Shown: positions 28,611-37,786, counted from the stretch's first letter. The stretch: DNA of 64,000 nucleotides from Stappia indica (GCF_020177335.1 NZ_JAIVMG010000001.1:1-64000); one strand, 5' to 3'. The notes: generated by a model not told the origin, from the letters alone. Numbers and translations are program-made.

Positions 28611-30008
28611 ATGCTGCGACATCATGCGCTGGTTGCGCTGACGTCCATGGGGCTTCTGATCACGGGCACGGCCTTGCCCCCCGGCGCCGCCGTGCGCGCG
28701 CAGGCACAGCAACAGATCCCCGTGCCGCAGCCGTCGCCAGCCTCCACTGCCGCCCAGAGCCCGGCAACCGACACGGCGTCGGACCTGCTCAGCGAGGATG
28801 AGCTTGAGGTTCTGGTGGCGCGGATCGCCCTTTATCCGGACGAACTGGTGGCGCTGATCTCCGCCGCGTCGCTCTATCCCTTGCAGATCGTCGAGGCGTC
28901 GCGGTTTCTCGACGAGCGGGCGAAGAACGACAAGCTGGAGCCGAAAAGCAGTTGGGACGGCAGCGTCATCTCGCTGCTGAACTATCCGCAGATCGTCAAG
29001 ATGATGAGCGACGATCTGGACTGGACCCAGTCGCTGGCGGCGGCTCTGGGCGCGCAGCAAAAGGATGTGCTGGTCGCCATCCAGCAGCTGCGGGCCGAGG
29101 CGCAGGCCGCGGGCATCATCAAATCCGATGACAAGATCCAGGTGGTGGAGGAAAATGACAGCATCGTCATCAAGCCGGCCAAGCCGGATGTGGTCTACAT
29201 TCCGCAATACCCGCCGGAGATGCTGTATGTGCCGGACTATCAACCCGTGCCGATCAGCTACTACCCCGACCCCTATCCGATCTATTACTCCCCCGGCGCC
29301 ACCTTCTTCGCTGGCGTCGTGACGGGCGTGATCTGGGGCGCGGTGATCGACTGGAACCGGTGGGGCGTCTGGGGCGGGCGCTGGAACGGCGGCAATGTCA
29401 ACATCAATTGCAACAGGTGTCTCAACAACGTCGACTTCAACGGCAAGATCAATATCGGCGATGTGGACTGGCGCAACGTCGACCGGTCGAAGATCTCCTT
29501 CGACAAGACCCAGCTCGGCAAGATCGACCGGACCAACTTGCGCAACAACATCGAGGCGAACAAGGGCAACAACATCGGCAACCGGGCGTCGTCGCTGGCC
29601 AGGGACAAGCGGCCCGGCACGGGCGGCGGCAACCGCACCGGTCAGGATGTACGCAAATCGACGCTGGAGGGGCTGAAGGCCAAGCCCGGAACGCCGACCG
29701 CACGGACCCGGCCGGCGGCGAAGCCGGCCCAGGGCAATGTCGCCCGCAAGGGCGGGCAGGGCGCGCGCTCCAAGGCGGCGAACACCAAGGCCCGAAGCAA
29801 GGCCCAGAACCGGGCACCGGGGAAGGCGCGTCCCGCGGGGCGGGTGGACCGGCGGCCGAAAAACCCGTCCGGGCTGGGGCAGGTGCGCAGTGGGCGTGCC
29901 GCCGGTGTGCATTCCAACCGGGGGCGGCAGTCGATGGGCGGTGGCCAGCGCGGCGGCAACCGGGCACACAGGACAGTCCAGCGCGGCGGCGGCGGGCGCC
30001 GGCGTTGA
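28611..30008 (+). CDS. DUF3300 family secreted protein
   Basis: 465 residues from MLRHHALVAL, preceded by a GGGAGGAGGG site. A signal peptide (to about residue 30) leads into a helical DUF3300 domain (about 55-270; LVARIALYPDELVALISAASLYPLQIVEA, VVYIPQYPPEMLYVPDY) with a Tyr/Pro-rich middle and a hydrophobic hairpin (ATFFAGVVTGVIWGAVIDW). From about residue 330 it becomes low complexity, rich in Lys, Arg, Gly and Asn, likely disordered and basic. Function unknown. DUF3300 genes frequently sit next to DUF2950 genes, as here. Confidence 0.85.
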   Translation: MLRHHALVALTSMGLLITGTALPPGAAVRAQAQQQIPVPQPSPASTAAQSPATDTASDLLSEDELEVLVARIALYPDELVALISAASLYPLQIVEASRFLDERAKNDKLEPKSSWDGSVISLLNYPQIVKMMSDDLDWTQSLAAALGAQQKDVLVAIQQLRAEAQAAGIIKSDDKIQVVEENDSIVIKPAKPDVVYIPQYPPEMLYVPDYQPVPISYYPDPYPIYYSPGATFFAGVVTGVIWGAVIDWNRWGVWGGRWNGGNVNINCNRCLNNVDFNGKINIGDVDWRNVDRSKISFDKTQLGKIDRTNLRNNIEANKGNNIGNRASSLARDKRPGTGGGNRTGQDVRKSTLEGLKAKPGTPTARTRPAAKPAQGNVARKGGQGARSKAANTKARSKAQNRAPGKARPAGRVDRRPKNPSGLGQVRSGRAAGVHSNRGRQSMGGGQRGGNRAHRTVQRGGGGRRR

Positions 30009-30081
30009 GCCGAGGCCGGGCAACTCGCGGATGGACGGTGTCCGGCCGCGTGCATTCAAGTCTTCACTGGAAGGACGGATC

Positions 30082-31062
30082 ATGAAAACGGGTATGTTTC
30101 GGCTGCTGATCCTGCTTGCCCTGGGGGGCGGCTTCTTGCTCGCACCTTCTGGCCCGGGTGTGGGCGATGCGCGGGCGCAGGAGCAAGAGCAGAAGCAGGC
30201 GCAGGAGCCCGCCGGCATTGCCGCCTTCGTGTCCGAGGAGGAACCGCCCACCTTTGCCTCGTCGGAGGAAGCCGTTCAGGCGTTCAAGGACCGTCTTGCG
30301 GCGGGGGATCTCGCCGCGACGGTGGAGCTTCTCGGTCTCGATCCGGATGCGGTGAAGGGCTCGGAGGCAACGCTGGAGACCTTCGCCGTCATTCGCGAAG
30401 GCGCGGCCCGGCGGGTCAGCGTCAGCGAGCTGGGCGACCGGGTGCTGATCCGGATCGGACGGATCCTCTGGCCCCTGCCATTCCCTGTGGTCAAGGGAGA
30501 GGATGGCCGGTGGTCCTTTGATACTTATGCGGGGCTCCAGGAAATCGTGAACCGGCGCATTGGCGAGAACGAATTGGAAGCCATTGCCACCGCGCGGGCC
30601 TATGTGGAGGCGCAGGAAAGCTACGCCGCAGGCGATTGGGATGACGATGGCGTGCTGGAATTCGCCCAGAAACTTGTCAGCTCCGATGGCGCGCAGGACG
30701 GGCTCTACTGGCCGGAAACCGATACCGTCGAGCCGAGCCCGGCCGGGGCCTTCACCGACCAGGCCGCGCTTGACCGCGCGGCCGAGGGCGAGGGCTATTT
30801 CGGCTATCGCTTCCGGGTGCTGACCGGGCAGGGCGAAAACATTGCCGGTGGGCACTACGACTACATCATCAATGGCAACATGATCGCCGGCTTCGCCCTT
30901 GTCGCCTGGCCGGTGCGTTATGGCGAGACCGGGGTCTACACCTTCGCCATCAGTCACCACGGCACGCTGTATCAGGCGGATCTCGGACCTCAGACGGACA
31001 CACTGGCGCGCGAGATGGAGCGCTTCAACCCGGATGAGAGCTGGGAGGTGGTGCGCGACTGA
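30082..31062 (+). CDS. DUF2950 family secreted protein
   Basis: 326 residues with an AAGGACGG ribosome site. Signal peptide to about residue 33 (VGDARAQ), a Gln/Glu-rich linker, then the DUF2950 domain with FASSEEAVQAFKDRLAAGD, VKGEDGRWSFDTYAG and the C-terminal GYFGYRFRVLTGQG / GFALVAWPVRYGETGVYTF region. Function unknown. It follows the DUF3300 gene by 73 bases in the same direction, probably in one transcript. Confidence 0.87.
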   Translation: MKTGMFRLLILLALGGGFLLAPSGPGVGDARAQEQEQKQAQEPAGIAAFVSEEEPPTFASSEEAVQAFKDRLAAGDLAATVELLGLDPDAVKGSEATLETFAVIREGAARRVSVSELGDRVLIRIGRILWPLPFPVVKGEDGRWSFDTYAGLQEIVNRRIGENELEAIATARAYVEAQESYAAGDWDDDGVLEFAQKLVSSDGAQDGLYWPETDTVEPSPAGAFTDQAALDRAAEGEGYFGYRFRVLTGQGENIAGGHYDYIINGNMIAGFALVAWPVRYGETGVYTFAISHHGTLYQADLGPQTDTLAREMERFNPDESWEVVRD

Positions 31063-31199
31063 CGCCGGCAACGATCCGCGCGGTTCAGGTTTCGCCCATC
31101 GAAAAGGCGCGTCGTCGCGTGGCGCCTGCGTGCATTGGCTTCCGTTCCCCGCGCTCCTGTGGCATGTGCAGACGGGGCTGGGGTGCGGAGAGAAGACCC

Positions 31200-32897
31200 A
31201 TGGATCTGGTGGTGGGCGCGGTTGTCGGCAGTGGCATTGCCGCGCATGCGGCGGAGGTCGGCGGCGCCGACTTCCTGCTGGCGATCAATGCCGGACGCCT
31301 GCGCAACATGGGCGCGCCGTCGATAGCCTCCACCCTTCCCACCCATGACGCGGACACGATCAGCATCGACGTGGCGATGCGGGAGATCCTGCCGCGGGCT
31401 CAGGTGCCGGTCTTTCTCGGGGTCAATTGCTGGGCGCGGGCGGGGGACCCAGTGGCGCCGGGGCGCCGGGCCCGGGAGATGGGGTTCGCCGGTGTGGTCA
31501 ACTTCCCGCCGGTGATGCTGCTCTCCGCGAGCCTGCGAGAGGTGCTGGCCACTGTCGGAATCGATGCCGACAGGGAAATCGAAATTCTCCGGGCGGCGCA
31601 GGATCTGGGGCTGGAGAGCCTTTACTATTGCGGCTCGGCGGAGGAAGCGCGGCGGGCGGCCGAGGCGGGCCTGCGCAACATTCTCTATAATTTCGGCTGG
31701 AACGTCGGTGGGCGGCTGGGGCATGAGGCCCGCATGTCGCTGGAAGAGGCCGGTGCGATTGCCCACAGCATCGGCCGTTTGATCAAGCGGGTCGACCCGA
31801 CCATCCGCTTCTTCCTCGAAGGCGGCCCGATCGATACCTCGGATGATCTTGCCCATGTGGCGCTGCATGCGCCCATCGATGGCTATGTTGGCGGCTCCAC
31901 CCTTGACCGGCTGCCCTTCGAGGCGGCGGTGGCCAACCGGATCGCCGGCTACAAGCAGGCGGGCGAGGCGCGCCGGCAGATCGTGGCGGCCGATCAGGAG
32001 GTGCTGGACTGGTCGCGGCCGCTCGGCTTCGTCGGGCGGGCCCCTTGCCTGATCGCCTTTCTCAAGACCTTGCGGAAGATGTGCGCCAGCGCCCATCCGC
32101 TCAGGGTTGTCTGCGAAAGCGGGCTCGATGACGGCCCGGTGATCGGCGCTCTGTCGAAGGGGGCGGGGGAGGCGGTGCGGATCGTCGATGCGGCGCAGGA
32201 AAGCCTTGCCTCTCATGCGGTTCGGCGCTTGCTCGGGCACCAGCGCGGCGACCTGACGACACTGGGGCTTCTCACCGACCCGACCACCCGGGTCGTTGTC
32301 TTGCGCAATGCCCATCTGATCCCCAGGGGCGGGCAGCGGCGGCTTGCCATGCGGCTCAGGCGCGAAACCGTGGCGCATCCGAAGACCCGGGCGCCGCTGA
32401 AGCTCACCGCACGGTTGGTGGTGATCGACGAGGGCGGGGCAGATGCGGCGGCACTGGTGCCGGAGCTGTCCGCCCTGTTGGAGGGCTGGACGCTGACCTA
32501 TCCGCCGGTGCGTGCGCGCTCCCCGGACATCGTCGGACTGATCGCGGCGCGGATGGCCGGCGTTGGGCGGCCCCCTCGGCAGGTCCCCCGGTTTTCGGCG
32601 GCGGCGGTGCAGGTGCTGCGCGGCCATCTGTGGGCCGCCAACGATCTGGAGATCGACCGGGTGGTCGGGGTGATGACCTCCCTGGGCCATGACGGCGAAC
32701 TCAACCCTGAGGATGTGCGCGGGATTATTGGCAATGCTGCGGGCGCACTGGCTGGGGCCACTGTTCTGGATGCGAAGACGCGCCTGATCGACGCGCTGTG
32801 GCGCAACGGCTTCCACCGGGGCAAGACCGCCGCAGCGCTGGGGATCTCGCGCAAGACGCTCTACAATCGGATGCGCCGGTACGGCGTTACCGGCTAG
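31200..32897 (+). CDS. TIM-barrel / degenerate AAA+ / Fis HTH transcription regulator
   Basis: 565 residues. Residues 1-260 form a PEP-hydrolase-like (Tm-1 C-terminal-like) TIM barrel: GGADFLLAINAGRLRNMG, GVVNFPP, FFLEGGPIDT and STLDRLP align with the enzyme at 40151-40993. Residues about 290-490 align with the NtrC AAA+ domain but key motifs are lost: Walker A reads CESGLDDG, the GAFTGA position reads HQRGDLT, Walker B reads VVVLRNAH; the PPVRARSPDI block is retained. A Fis HTH (GKTAAALGISRKTLYNRM) ends the protein. The start at 31200 has a GGAGAG site. Probably a ligand-sensing regulator that works without sigma-54 ATPase activity, controlling the cluster at 33-41 kb (inference). Confidence 0.85.
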   Translation: MDLVVGAVVGSGIAAHAAEVGGADFLLAINAGRLRNMGAPSIASTLPTHDADTISIDVAMREILPRAQVPVFLGVNCWARAGDPVAPGRRAREMGFAGVVNFPPVMLLSASLREVLATVGIDADREIEILRAAQDLGLESLYYCGSAEEARRAAEAGLRNILYNFGWNVGGRLGHEARMSLEEAGAIAHSIGRLIKRVDPTIRFFLEGGPIDTSDDLAHVALHAPIDGYVGGSTLDRLPFEAAVANRIAGYKQAGEARRQIVAADQEVLDWSRPLGFVGRAPCLIAFLKTLRKMCASAHPLRVVCESGLDDGPVIGALSKGAGEAVRIVDAAQESLASHAVRRLLGHQRGDLTTLGLLTDPTTRVVVLRNAHLIPRGGQRRLAMRLRRETVAHPKTRAPLKLTARLVVIDEGGADAAALVPELSALLEGWTLTYPPVRARSPDIVGLIAARMAGVGRPPRQVPRFSAAAVQVLRGHLWAANDLEIDRVVGVMTSLGHDGELNPEDVRGIIGNAAGALAGATVLDAKTRLIDALWRNGFHRGKTAAALGISRKTLYNRMRRYGVTG

Positions 32898-32919
32898 GTG
32901 TGCCTCAGGGGGTAATGCG

Positions 32920-32955
32920 AAAAAAAAGCCCCTTGAAGATTTCTCCTCAAGGGGC
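32920..32955 (-). terminator. Intrinsic terminator of the tctCBA operon
   Basis: 9-bp stem GCCCCTTGA / TCAAGGGGC (32928-32936 and 32947-32955). On the minus strand it is followed by eight Us (the A-run at 32920-32927), so it ends the tct transcript. The convergent regulator gene ends just upstream on the plus strand. Confidence 0.85.
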
Positions 32956-32988
32956 CGTGCGAGAAAGGGTGGCGGATCGCCGCCTGTC

Positions 32989-34506
32989 TCAAGTTGGGGC
33001 GCGGTCACGCGCTCGGCGTTTGTTGAGGTAGGACAGGGTTGCCGGCAGCACCACCGCGAGCACGGCAAGCCCGTAGAGCGCCAGGCTCTTCCAGCTCTCC
33101 ACCAGGATCTCCCAATCACCGGCCGAGATCGACAGGGCGCGGCGCAGGTTGTCCTCGAACAGCCCACCGAGCACGAAGCCGAGAATGACCGGTGCGAGCG
33201 GGAATTCCATCTTGCGCAGCAGCCAGCCGAACATGCCCAGCAGGATGATCAGGAACAGATCGAAGGGATTGCCGACAATCGAATACACCCCGATGAAGGC
33301 CAGGATGGCGATCAGCGGTGTCAGGTAGTGCTGCGGGATGGTCAGCATCCGGGCGAACAGGCCCACCAGCGGCAGGTTGATGATCAGGAGCGCCACGTTG
33401 CCCACATACATGGAGGCGATCAGACCCCAGGCGATTTCCGGATGCTGGGTGAACAGCAGCGGGCCGGGCTGGACGTTGAACAGCATCAGGGCGCCCAGCA
33501 GGATGGCGGTGGTGCCCGAGCCGGGGATGCCGAGCGTCAGCATCGGCACCATCGCGCCGCTGGCCGCTGCGTTGTTGGCCGCTTCCGGGGCGGCGAGGCC
33601 GCGCATGTCGCCCTTGCCGAATTCGCTCGTGTCCGCGCCGGCCGCCCGTTTTTCCGCGCCATAGGCGACAGCCGAGGCCACCGAGGCGCCGGTTCCCGGC
33701 AGGATGCCGATGAAGAAGCCGATGATCGAAGCGCGCAGGATCGTCCATTTCGTTCTGGCCAGATCGGCCATGCGAACGAAGGAGTTGTCGACCGGCAGGG
33801 TCTGGAGCTTGCCGGTCACCTGCTGCTCGACCAGGTGGAACAGCTCGGCCATGCCGAACAGGCCGATCACCACGATCAGGAAGTCGATGCCGGCGAGAAG
33901 GTCGGGCACACCGAAGGTGAAGCGCGGCACGCCGGTGTTGCCATCGATGCCCATGGTGGCGAGCATCAGGCCGATCAAGGCGCCCATCAGGGTCTTCCAC
34001 GGGTTCTTGCCGACCAGCGAGGCCAGCGAGGCGAAGGCGAAGACCATCAGCGCCACATAATCGGACGGCGAGAAGGTGACCGCGAAGCGGGCCAGCGCCG
34101 GACCGAACAGGGACATCAGGATGACGGCGAAGGTGCCGCCGACGAACGAGGCGATGGCCGACAGCGACAGGGCACGCCCCGCTTCGCCGCGCTTGGCCAT
34201 GGGGTTGCCGTCGAGCGTGGTCATCACCGCGCCGGCGTCCCCCGGCACGTTGAGCAGGATGGACGAAATCCGGCCGCCGTATTCGGCGCCGTAGTAGATG
34301 CCGGCGAGCAGGATCAGGGCGCTTTCGGGCGGCAGCCCCAGCCCATAGGCGATGGGCAGGAGAATGGCGACGCCGTTGATCGGGCCGATACCGGGAAGGG
34401 CGCCGATGAGTGTGCCGGCGAAGCAGCCGATCAGCACCAGCATGATGTTGAACGGCGCCAGCGCGACGCCGAAGCCTGTGCCCAGGCTGGCGAAAACTTC
34501 TTGCAT
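32989..34506 (-). CDS. tctA: Tripartite tricarboxylate transporter, large permease
   Basis: 505 residues, full-length TctA with about 12 membrane segments. The family signature GTLIGALPGIGPINGVAILLP near residue 35 and a second matching repeat GILPGTGASVASAVAYGAEKR near residue 245 are both present, as is PGSGTTAILLGALML near residue 325. It is the main membrane channel of a solute-binding-protein-dependent secondary carrier for carboxylates, driven by ion gradients. It is the last gene of tctC-tctB-tctA, 12 bases after tctB. Confidence 0.95.
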   Translation of the reverse strand: MQEVFASLGTGFGVALAPFNIMLVLIGCFAGTLIGALPGIGPINGVAILLPIAYGLGLPPESALILLAGIYYGAEYGGRISSILLNVPGDAGAVMTTLDGNPMAKRGEAGRALSLSAIASFVGGTFAVILMSLFGPALARFAVTFSPSDYVALMVFAFASLASLVGKNPWKTLMGALIGLMLATMGIDGNTGVPRFTFGVPDLLAGIDFLIVVIGLFGMAELFHLVEQQVTGKLQTLPVDNSFVRMADLARTKWTILRASIIGFFIGILPGTGASVASAVAYGAEKRAAGADTSEFGKGDMRGLAAPEAANNAAASGAMVPMLTLGIPGSGTTAILLGALMLFNVQPGPLLFTQHPEIAWGLIASMYVGNVALLIINLPLVGLFARMLTIPQHYLTPLIAILAFIGVYSIVGNPFDLFLIILLGMFGWLLRKMEFPLAPVILGFVLGGLFEDNLRRALSISAGDWEILVESWKSLALYGLAVLAVVLPATLSYLNKRRARDRAPT

Positions 34507-34518
34507 CTCTTGGCGTCC

Positions 34519-34956
34519 TTAAATCTTGGGCAGCGGCCCGGCGGGAAGGTTGAGGCCCATCAGGCCGGCGCAGACGAGATATCCGGCAACGCCGATGGTG
34601 ATGCCGAACGCCGCCGAGCGCCCCCAGGCCGCGCCCAGAAGGCGCGCCATCAACGTGGCGAACAGGGCTGTGGCGATGATGAAGCCGAGCGGCTCGTAAA
34701 GCTCCGCATAGGCGAGCAGCATCGCGGAAGCGCTGGCGAGCTTGATCCAGGTTGGCCGGTCGGTGTCGAGGCTGTCCACGTCCGGCCGGATCAGCAGCAT
34801 GATCAGGCAGATCACCGCGACGATGGCGAGGATCTGCGGCCAGCCTTCCGGTCCGATCGGGTCGTACTGGAACGGCGCCTTGATGAGCGTGAAGGCGATG
34901 AAGCCATAGGCCAGGGTGATCAGGAGTAATGTGCCGGCGAAAATGCGGTCGATCAT
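34519..34956 (-). CDS. tctB: Tripartite tricarboxylate transporter, small permease
   Basis: About 145 residues with four hydrophobic segments, typical of TctB, which partners TctA in the membrane. A GTG four codons upstream is an alternative start. It lies 66 bases after tctC with an intervening terminator hairpin and 12 bases before tctA. Confidence 0.9.
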   Translation of the reverse strand: MIDRIFAGTLLLITLAYGFIAFTLIKAPFQYDPIGPEGWPQILAIVAVICLIMLLIRPDVDSLDTDRPTWIKLASASAMLLAYAELYEPLGFIIATALFATLMARLLGAAWGRSAAFGITIGVAGYLVCAGLMGLNLPAGPLPKI

Positions 34957-34983
34957 GTGTCCGTCCACGGGGTCGTGAGAGCG

Positions 34984-35017
34984 AAAAAGCCCGGCAGATT
35001 GCGCTTCTGCCGGGCTT
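34984..35017 (-). terminator. Attenuating terminator between tctC and tctB
   Basis: Perfect 11-bp stem AAGCCCGGCAG / CTGCCGGGCTT with a 9-nt loop; on the minus strand the stem runs into UUUUU. It sits inside the operon right after tctC. Partial termination here would give more binding protein than permease. Confidence 0.8.
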
Positions 35018-35022
35018 GACGG

Positions 35023-35988
35023 TTACTTGATCAGACCGGCGTCGCGGGCGATCTGGCGCAGCTCGCCGATGCGCTGCTTGACCTTGGTGTCAAGCTCGGC
35101 GCCGGAGAGGTTCAGCGGCAAAAGCCCCTTTTCTTCGCGGATCTTGCGGAACTCCTCGGTCTCATAGGCCTTGGCGAAGGCATCTGCCCAGGCCTGGTAG
35201 TCCGCATCCGGCACGTTGTTGCCCATGTAGAAGCCGCGCATGATCGTCCATTCGACGTCATAGCCCTGCTCGATCGCCGTGGGGATCTGGTCGAACGGCG
35301 CGTCGAGCCGCTCGGGGGAGAGCACGGCCAGCACGCGGATGTTGCCGGCTTCCAGGTGGGAAATCACCTCGCCCACATCGGCGGTGACCATGTCGATGGA
35401 ACCGCCCAAAAGAGCCGCCAGGGCCTCGCCGCCACCTTCAAAGGACACGTAGCGCATGTCGCGCGGGCTGCTTTCCACGGACTTGAGCAGCAGGGCGCCT
35501 TTCATCCAGTCCTGCGAACCGACGGAGCCGCCGGCACCGACGACCACCTCGGCCGGGGTCTCCTTGAAGACCGCCATCAGGTCATCGAGGGTTTCGAACT
35601 TGCTGTCCGCCCGCACGACGACGGCGCCGAAATCCGCGCCCACGGTGGCGAGGAAGCGGATGTCGTTCTCGGTGAATTCACCGAACTTGCCGGTGGCGAT
35701 GTTGAGCAGCGAGCCCGACGAGAAGGCGACAATCGCGTTCGGGTCGTCGGTGCGGGTGGTGTTGAACTGGCTGAACGCCACGGCGCCGATGCCGCCCGGC
35801 ATGAAGGTCACCTGGATCGGCTTGTCGAACTGCGCGGCAAGGCCGGTCTGGGCCACGCGGCAGGTCAGGTCGAAGCCACCACCGGGCTTCGCCGGAGCGA
35901 TGCACTCCGGAGCGGTGACATCCGCAAGAGCGGCGGTGGAGGCCAGGAGCAGGCCGGCGACACAATATTTCAGAGCTGCGATTTTCAT
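35023..35988 (-). CDS. tctC: Tripartite tricarboxylate transporter, solute-binding protein
   Basis: 321 residues from MKIAALKYCVAG; signal peptide ends near residue 22 (LASTAALA|DVTAPECIAPAKPGGGFD). The Bug/TctC family fold is shown by PAKPGGGFDLTCR near residue 30 and the central GGSVGSQDW motif. Exported periplasmic receptor that captures the carboxylate for TctAB. A 20-codon upstream extension to 36048 runs through the promoter/operator and is rejected. First gene of the operon, divergent from the GntR gene. Confidence 0.94.
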   Translation of the reverse strand: MKIAALKYCVAGLLLASTAALADVTAPECIAPAKPGGGFDLTCRVAQTGLAAQFDKPIQVTFMPGGIGAVAFSQFNTTRTDDPNAIVAFSSGSLLNIATGKFGEFTENDIRFLATVGADFGAVVVRADSKFETLDDLMAVFKETPAEVVVGAGGSVGSQDWMKGALLLKSVESSPRDMRYVSFEGGGEALAALLGGSIDMVTADVGEVISHLEAGNIRVLAVLSPERLDAPFDQIPTAIEQGYDVEWTIMRGFYMGNNVPDADYQAWADAFAKAYETEEFRKIREEKGLLPLNLSGAELDTKVKQRIGELRQIARDAGLIK

Positions 35989-36037
35989 GAGATTTCTCAG
36001 GTTCCTCCCATCCACGATCTGTCGTGAAACTGCAACA

Positions 36038-36073
36038 TTGTAGGACAAAATAGCAAAGATCGGGTTCTGTCAA
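36038..36073 (-). promoter_or_regulatory. tctC promoter with GntR/FCD-type operator
   Basis: On the minus strand TTGACA (36068-36073) is followed after 15 bases by TATTTT (36047-36052). Immediately overlapping is TTGTAGGACAA (36038-36048), which fits the FadR/FCD-subfamily pattern TnGTnnnACnA. A repressor bound there would block the promoter. The divergent gntR gene starts about 120 bases away. Confidence 0.55.
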
Positions 36074-36169
36074 GACGCATGGGGGTCAGCGCATTTCCTT
36101 GACAAGTCCGCAAATAATGGGCTTTTTGATGCGGGATGGAGGTCGGTGGAGAGCGGGTGAAGGAACGCT

Positions 36170-36859
36170 ATGGCTGCGGAATTGTTTACAAAAGACGAGA
36201 GCCCGGCAGGGCTGGCGGCGCAGCGAATCCATGACTGCCTGTGCGAGGAAATCCTGGCCGGGGAGCTCGCGCCCGGAACCCGCCTGGGTGAGGTGGCGCT
36301 GGCCAAGCGCTTCGATGTCAGCCGTGGTCCGATTCGCGCGGCGCTGAAGATGCTCGCCGAGACCGGGGTGGTGACCGTGGTGCCGCACAGCGGTGCCCGT
36401 GTCCGCGAAATGAGTTATGACGACGCCCGCGCGCTCTACCAGGTGCGCGAGGCGCTGGAGGCGCAGGCCGCGTCCCTTGCCGCCGCATCCGCCTCTCCCG
36501 AAGCGGTGGCGCAGTTGCGCGCGGTGCTGGCGGGTCACTCCCGGGACGTCGCCGCCCATCCGACCGGCGCCTATCTGCAAGGGGGCACCGACCGCGACTT
36601 TCACAACATCATTGCCCGCATGGCCGGCAACGCGATCATTCAGCGCTATCTGACGAAGGAGCTCTATCCGCAGCTCGCGCTGCTCCGGGTCCGGCATACC
36701 CATGTGACCGGGCGGGGCGTTTCCGCCCTGCGGGAGCATGAGCGGATCGTGGAAGCGATTGCCGCCGGCGACAGCGAAGTGGCGGGCCTGCTGATGCGCC
36801 GCCACATCCAGAACAGCTGGGCCTCCCTTGAGGCGCAGCTCAAATCCGACGACGCCTGA
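36170..36859 (+). CDS. GntR-family (FCD) transcriptional regulator
   Basis: 229 residues. N-terminal winged HTH (about 15-80: LGEVALAKRFDVSRGPIRAALKMLAETG) and C-terminal all-helical FCD ligand domain (about 90-220: ALYQVREALEAQAA, DRDFHNIIARMAGN, LREHERIVEAIAAGDSE) with conserved His/Asp metal-ligand positions. FCD regulators commonly sense organic acids. It lies between the divergent tct operon and the ICL/PEPM enzyme gene 45 bases downstream, and an FCD-type operator overlaps the tctC promoter, so it probably controls both. Confidence 0.92.
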   Translation: MAAELFTKDESPAGLAAQRIHDCLCEEILAGELAPGTRLGEVALAKRFDVSRGPIRAALKMLAETGVVTVVPHSGARVREMSYDDARALYQVREALEAQAASLAAASASPEAVAQLRAVLAGHSRDVAAHPTGAYLQGGTDRDFHNIIARMAGNAIIQRYLTKELYPQLALLRVRHTHVTGRGVSALREHERIVEAIAAGDSEVAGLLMRRHIQNSWASLEAQLKSDDA

Positions 36860-36904
36860 TCCGCGCCGCCCCCATTACCATGAGAAAGAAAAGAGAGACC
36901 GTTC

Positions 36905-37786
36905 GTGCTCAATCATGAAATCAGCAAGTCCTTCAAGCAGCGTCTGGCCCAAGGCGGCGCCATGCTGCTGCCCGGAGCCCCGAACGCGCTGGCGGCGCGG
37001 GTGATCGCGGATCTGGGGTTTGAAGGGGTCTATCTGACGGGCGCGGGGCTGACCAACACCTATCTCGGCATGCCGGACATGGGATTCATCAACCTGTCGG
37101 AAATTGCCCAGCACACCTCGGCGATCCGGGGCGTGACCGATCTGCCCATCGTGGTGGATGCGGACAACGGGTTCGGCAACGCGCTGAACGTGGCGCATAC
37201 GGTGCGGGTGCTGGAGCGGGCCGGCGCCAGCGCCATCCAGCTTGAGGATCAGGTGACGCCGAAGCGCTGCGGCCATTTCGCCGGCAAGGACGTGGTGCCG
37301 CTCGCCGAGGCGCGCTCGCGCATCCGCGCCGCCGTCGATGCGCGCCAGGATGAAAACACGCTGATCGTCGCCCGCACCGACGCCCGAGCCACCGAGGGCT
37401 ATCAGGCGGCGCTGGACCGGGCCGCCGCCTTCATCGAGGACGGGGCGGACATCACCTTCGTCGAGGCGCCGAAGACGCTGGACGAGGTGCAAGGCATCCC
37501 GCAGGCGCTGAAGGGCACCCCGCAGCTTGTCAATCTGGTGGTCGGTGGACACACCCCGATCATGGATCTGAAGACGCTGGATGAGATGGGCTTTTCGCTG
37601 GTGCTCTACGCCAATGTCGCCTTGCAGAGCGCGCTGCACGGCATGCAGGTTGCCCTTGGCCAGCTGAAGGAAAAGACCATGCTGGATGAAGACGGTCCGG
37701 TGGCCAGCTTCGCCGAGCGTCAGCGCATGGTGAACAAGGCGCATTTCGACGAAATGGAAAAGCGCTACGCGCTCTCAGAGGGCTGA
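36905..37786 (+). CDS. Isocitrate lyase/PEP mutase superfamily enzyme
   Basis: 293 residues with a GTG start and an AGAGAG site upstream. TIM barrel with the metal site VVDADNGFGNALN near residue 80 and the gating-loop motif KRCGH near residue 119, which is typical of the lyase branch (methylisocitrate lyase, dimethylmalate lyase, oxaloacetate decarboxylase). Cytoplasmic, Mg-dependent C-C bond cleavage of a 2-hydroxy- or 2-oxo-dicarboxylate-type compound is expected; exact substrate unknown. Likely acts on the compound imported by TctCBA. Confidence 0.9.
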   Translation: MLNHEISKSFKQRLAQGGAMLLPGAPNALAARVIADLGFEGVYLTGAGLTNTYLGMPDMGFINLSEIAQHTSAIRGVTDLPIVVDADNGFGNALNVAHTVRVLERAGASAIQLEDQVTPKRCGHFAGKDVVPLAEARSRIRAAVDARQDENTLIVARTDARATEGYQAALDRAAAFIEDGADITFVEAPKTLDEVQGIPQALKGTPQLVNLVVGGHTPIMDLKTLDEMGFSLVLYANVALQSALHGMQVALGQLKEKTMLDEDGPVASFAERQRMVNKAHFDEMEKRYALSEG

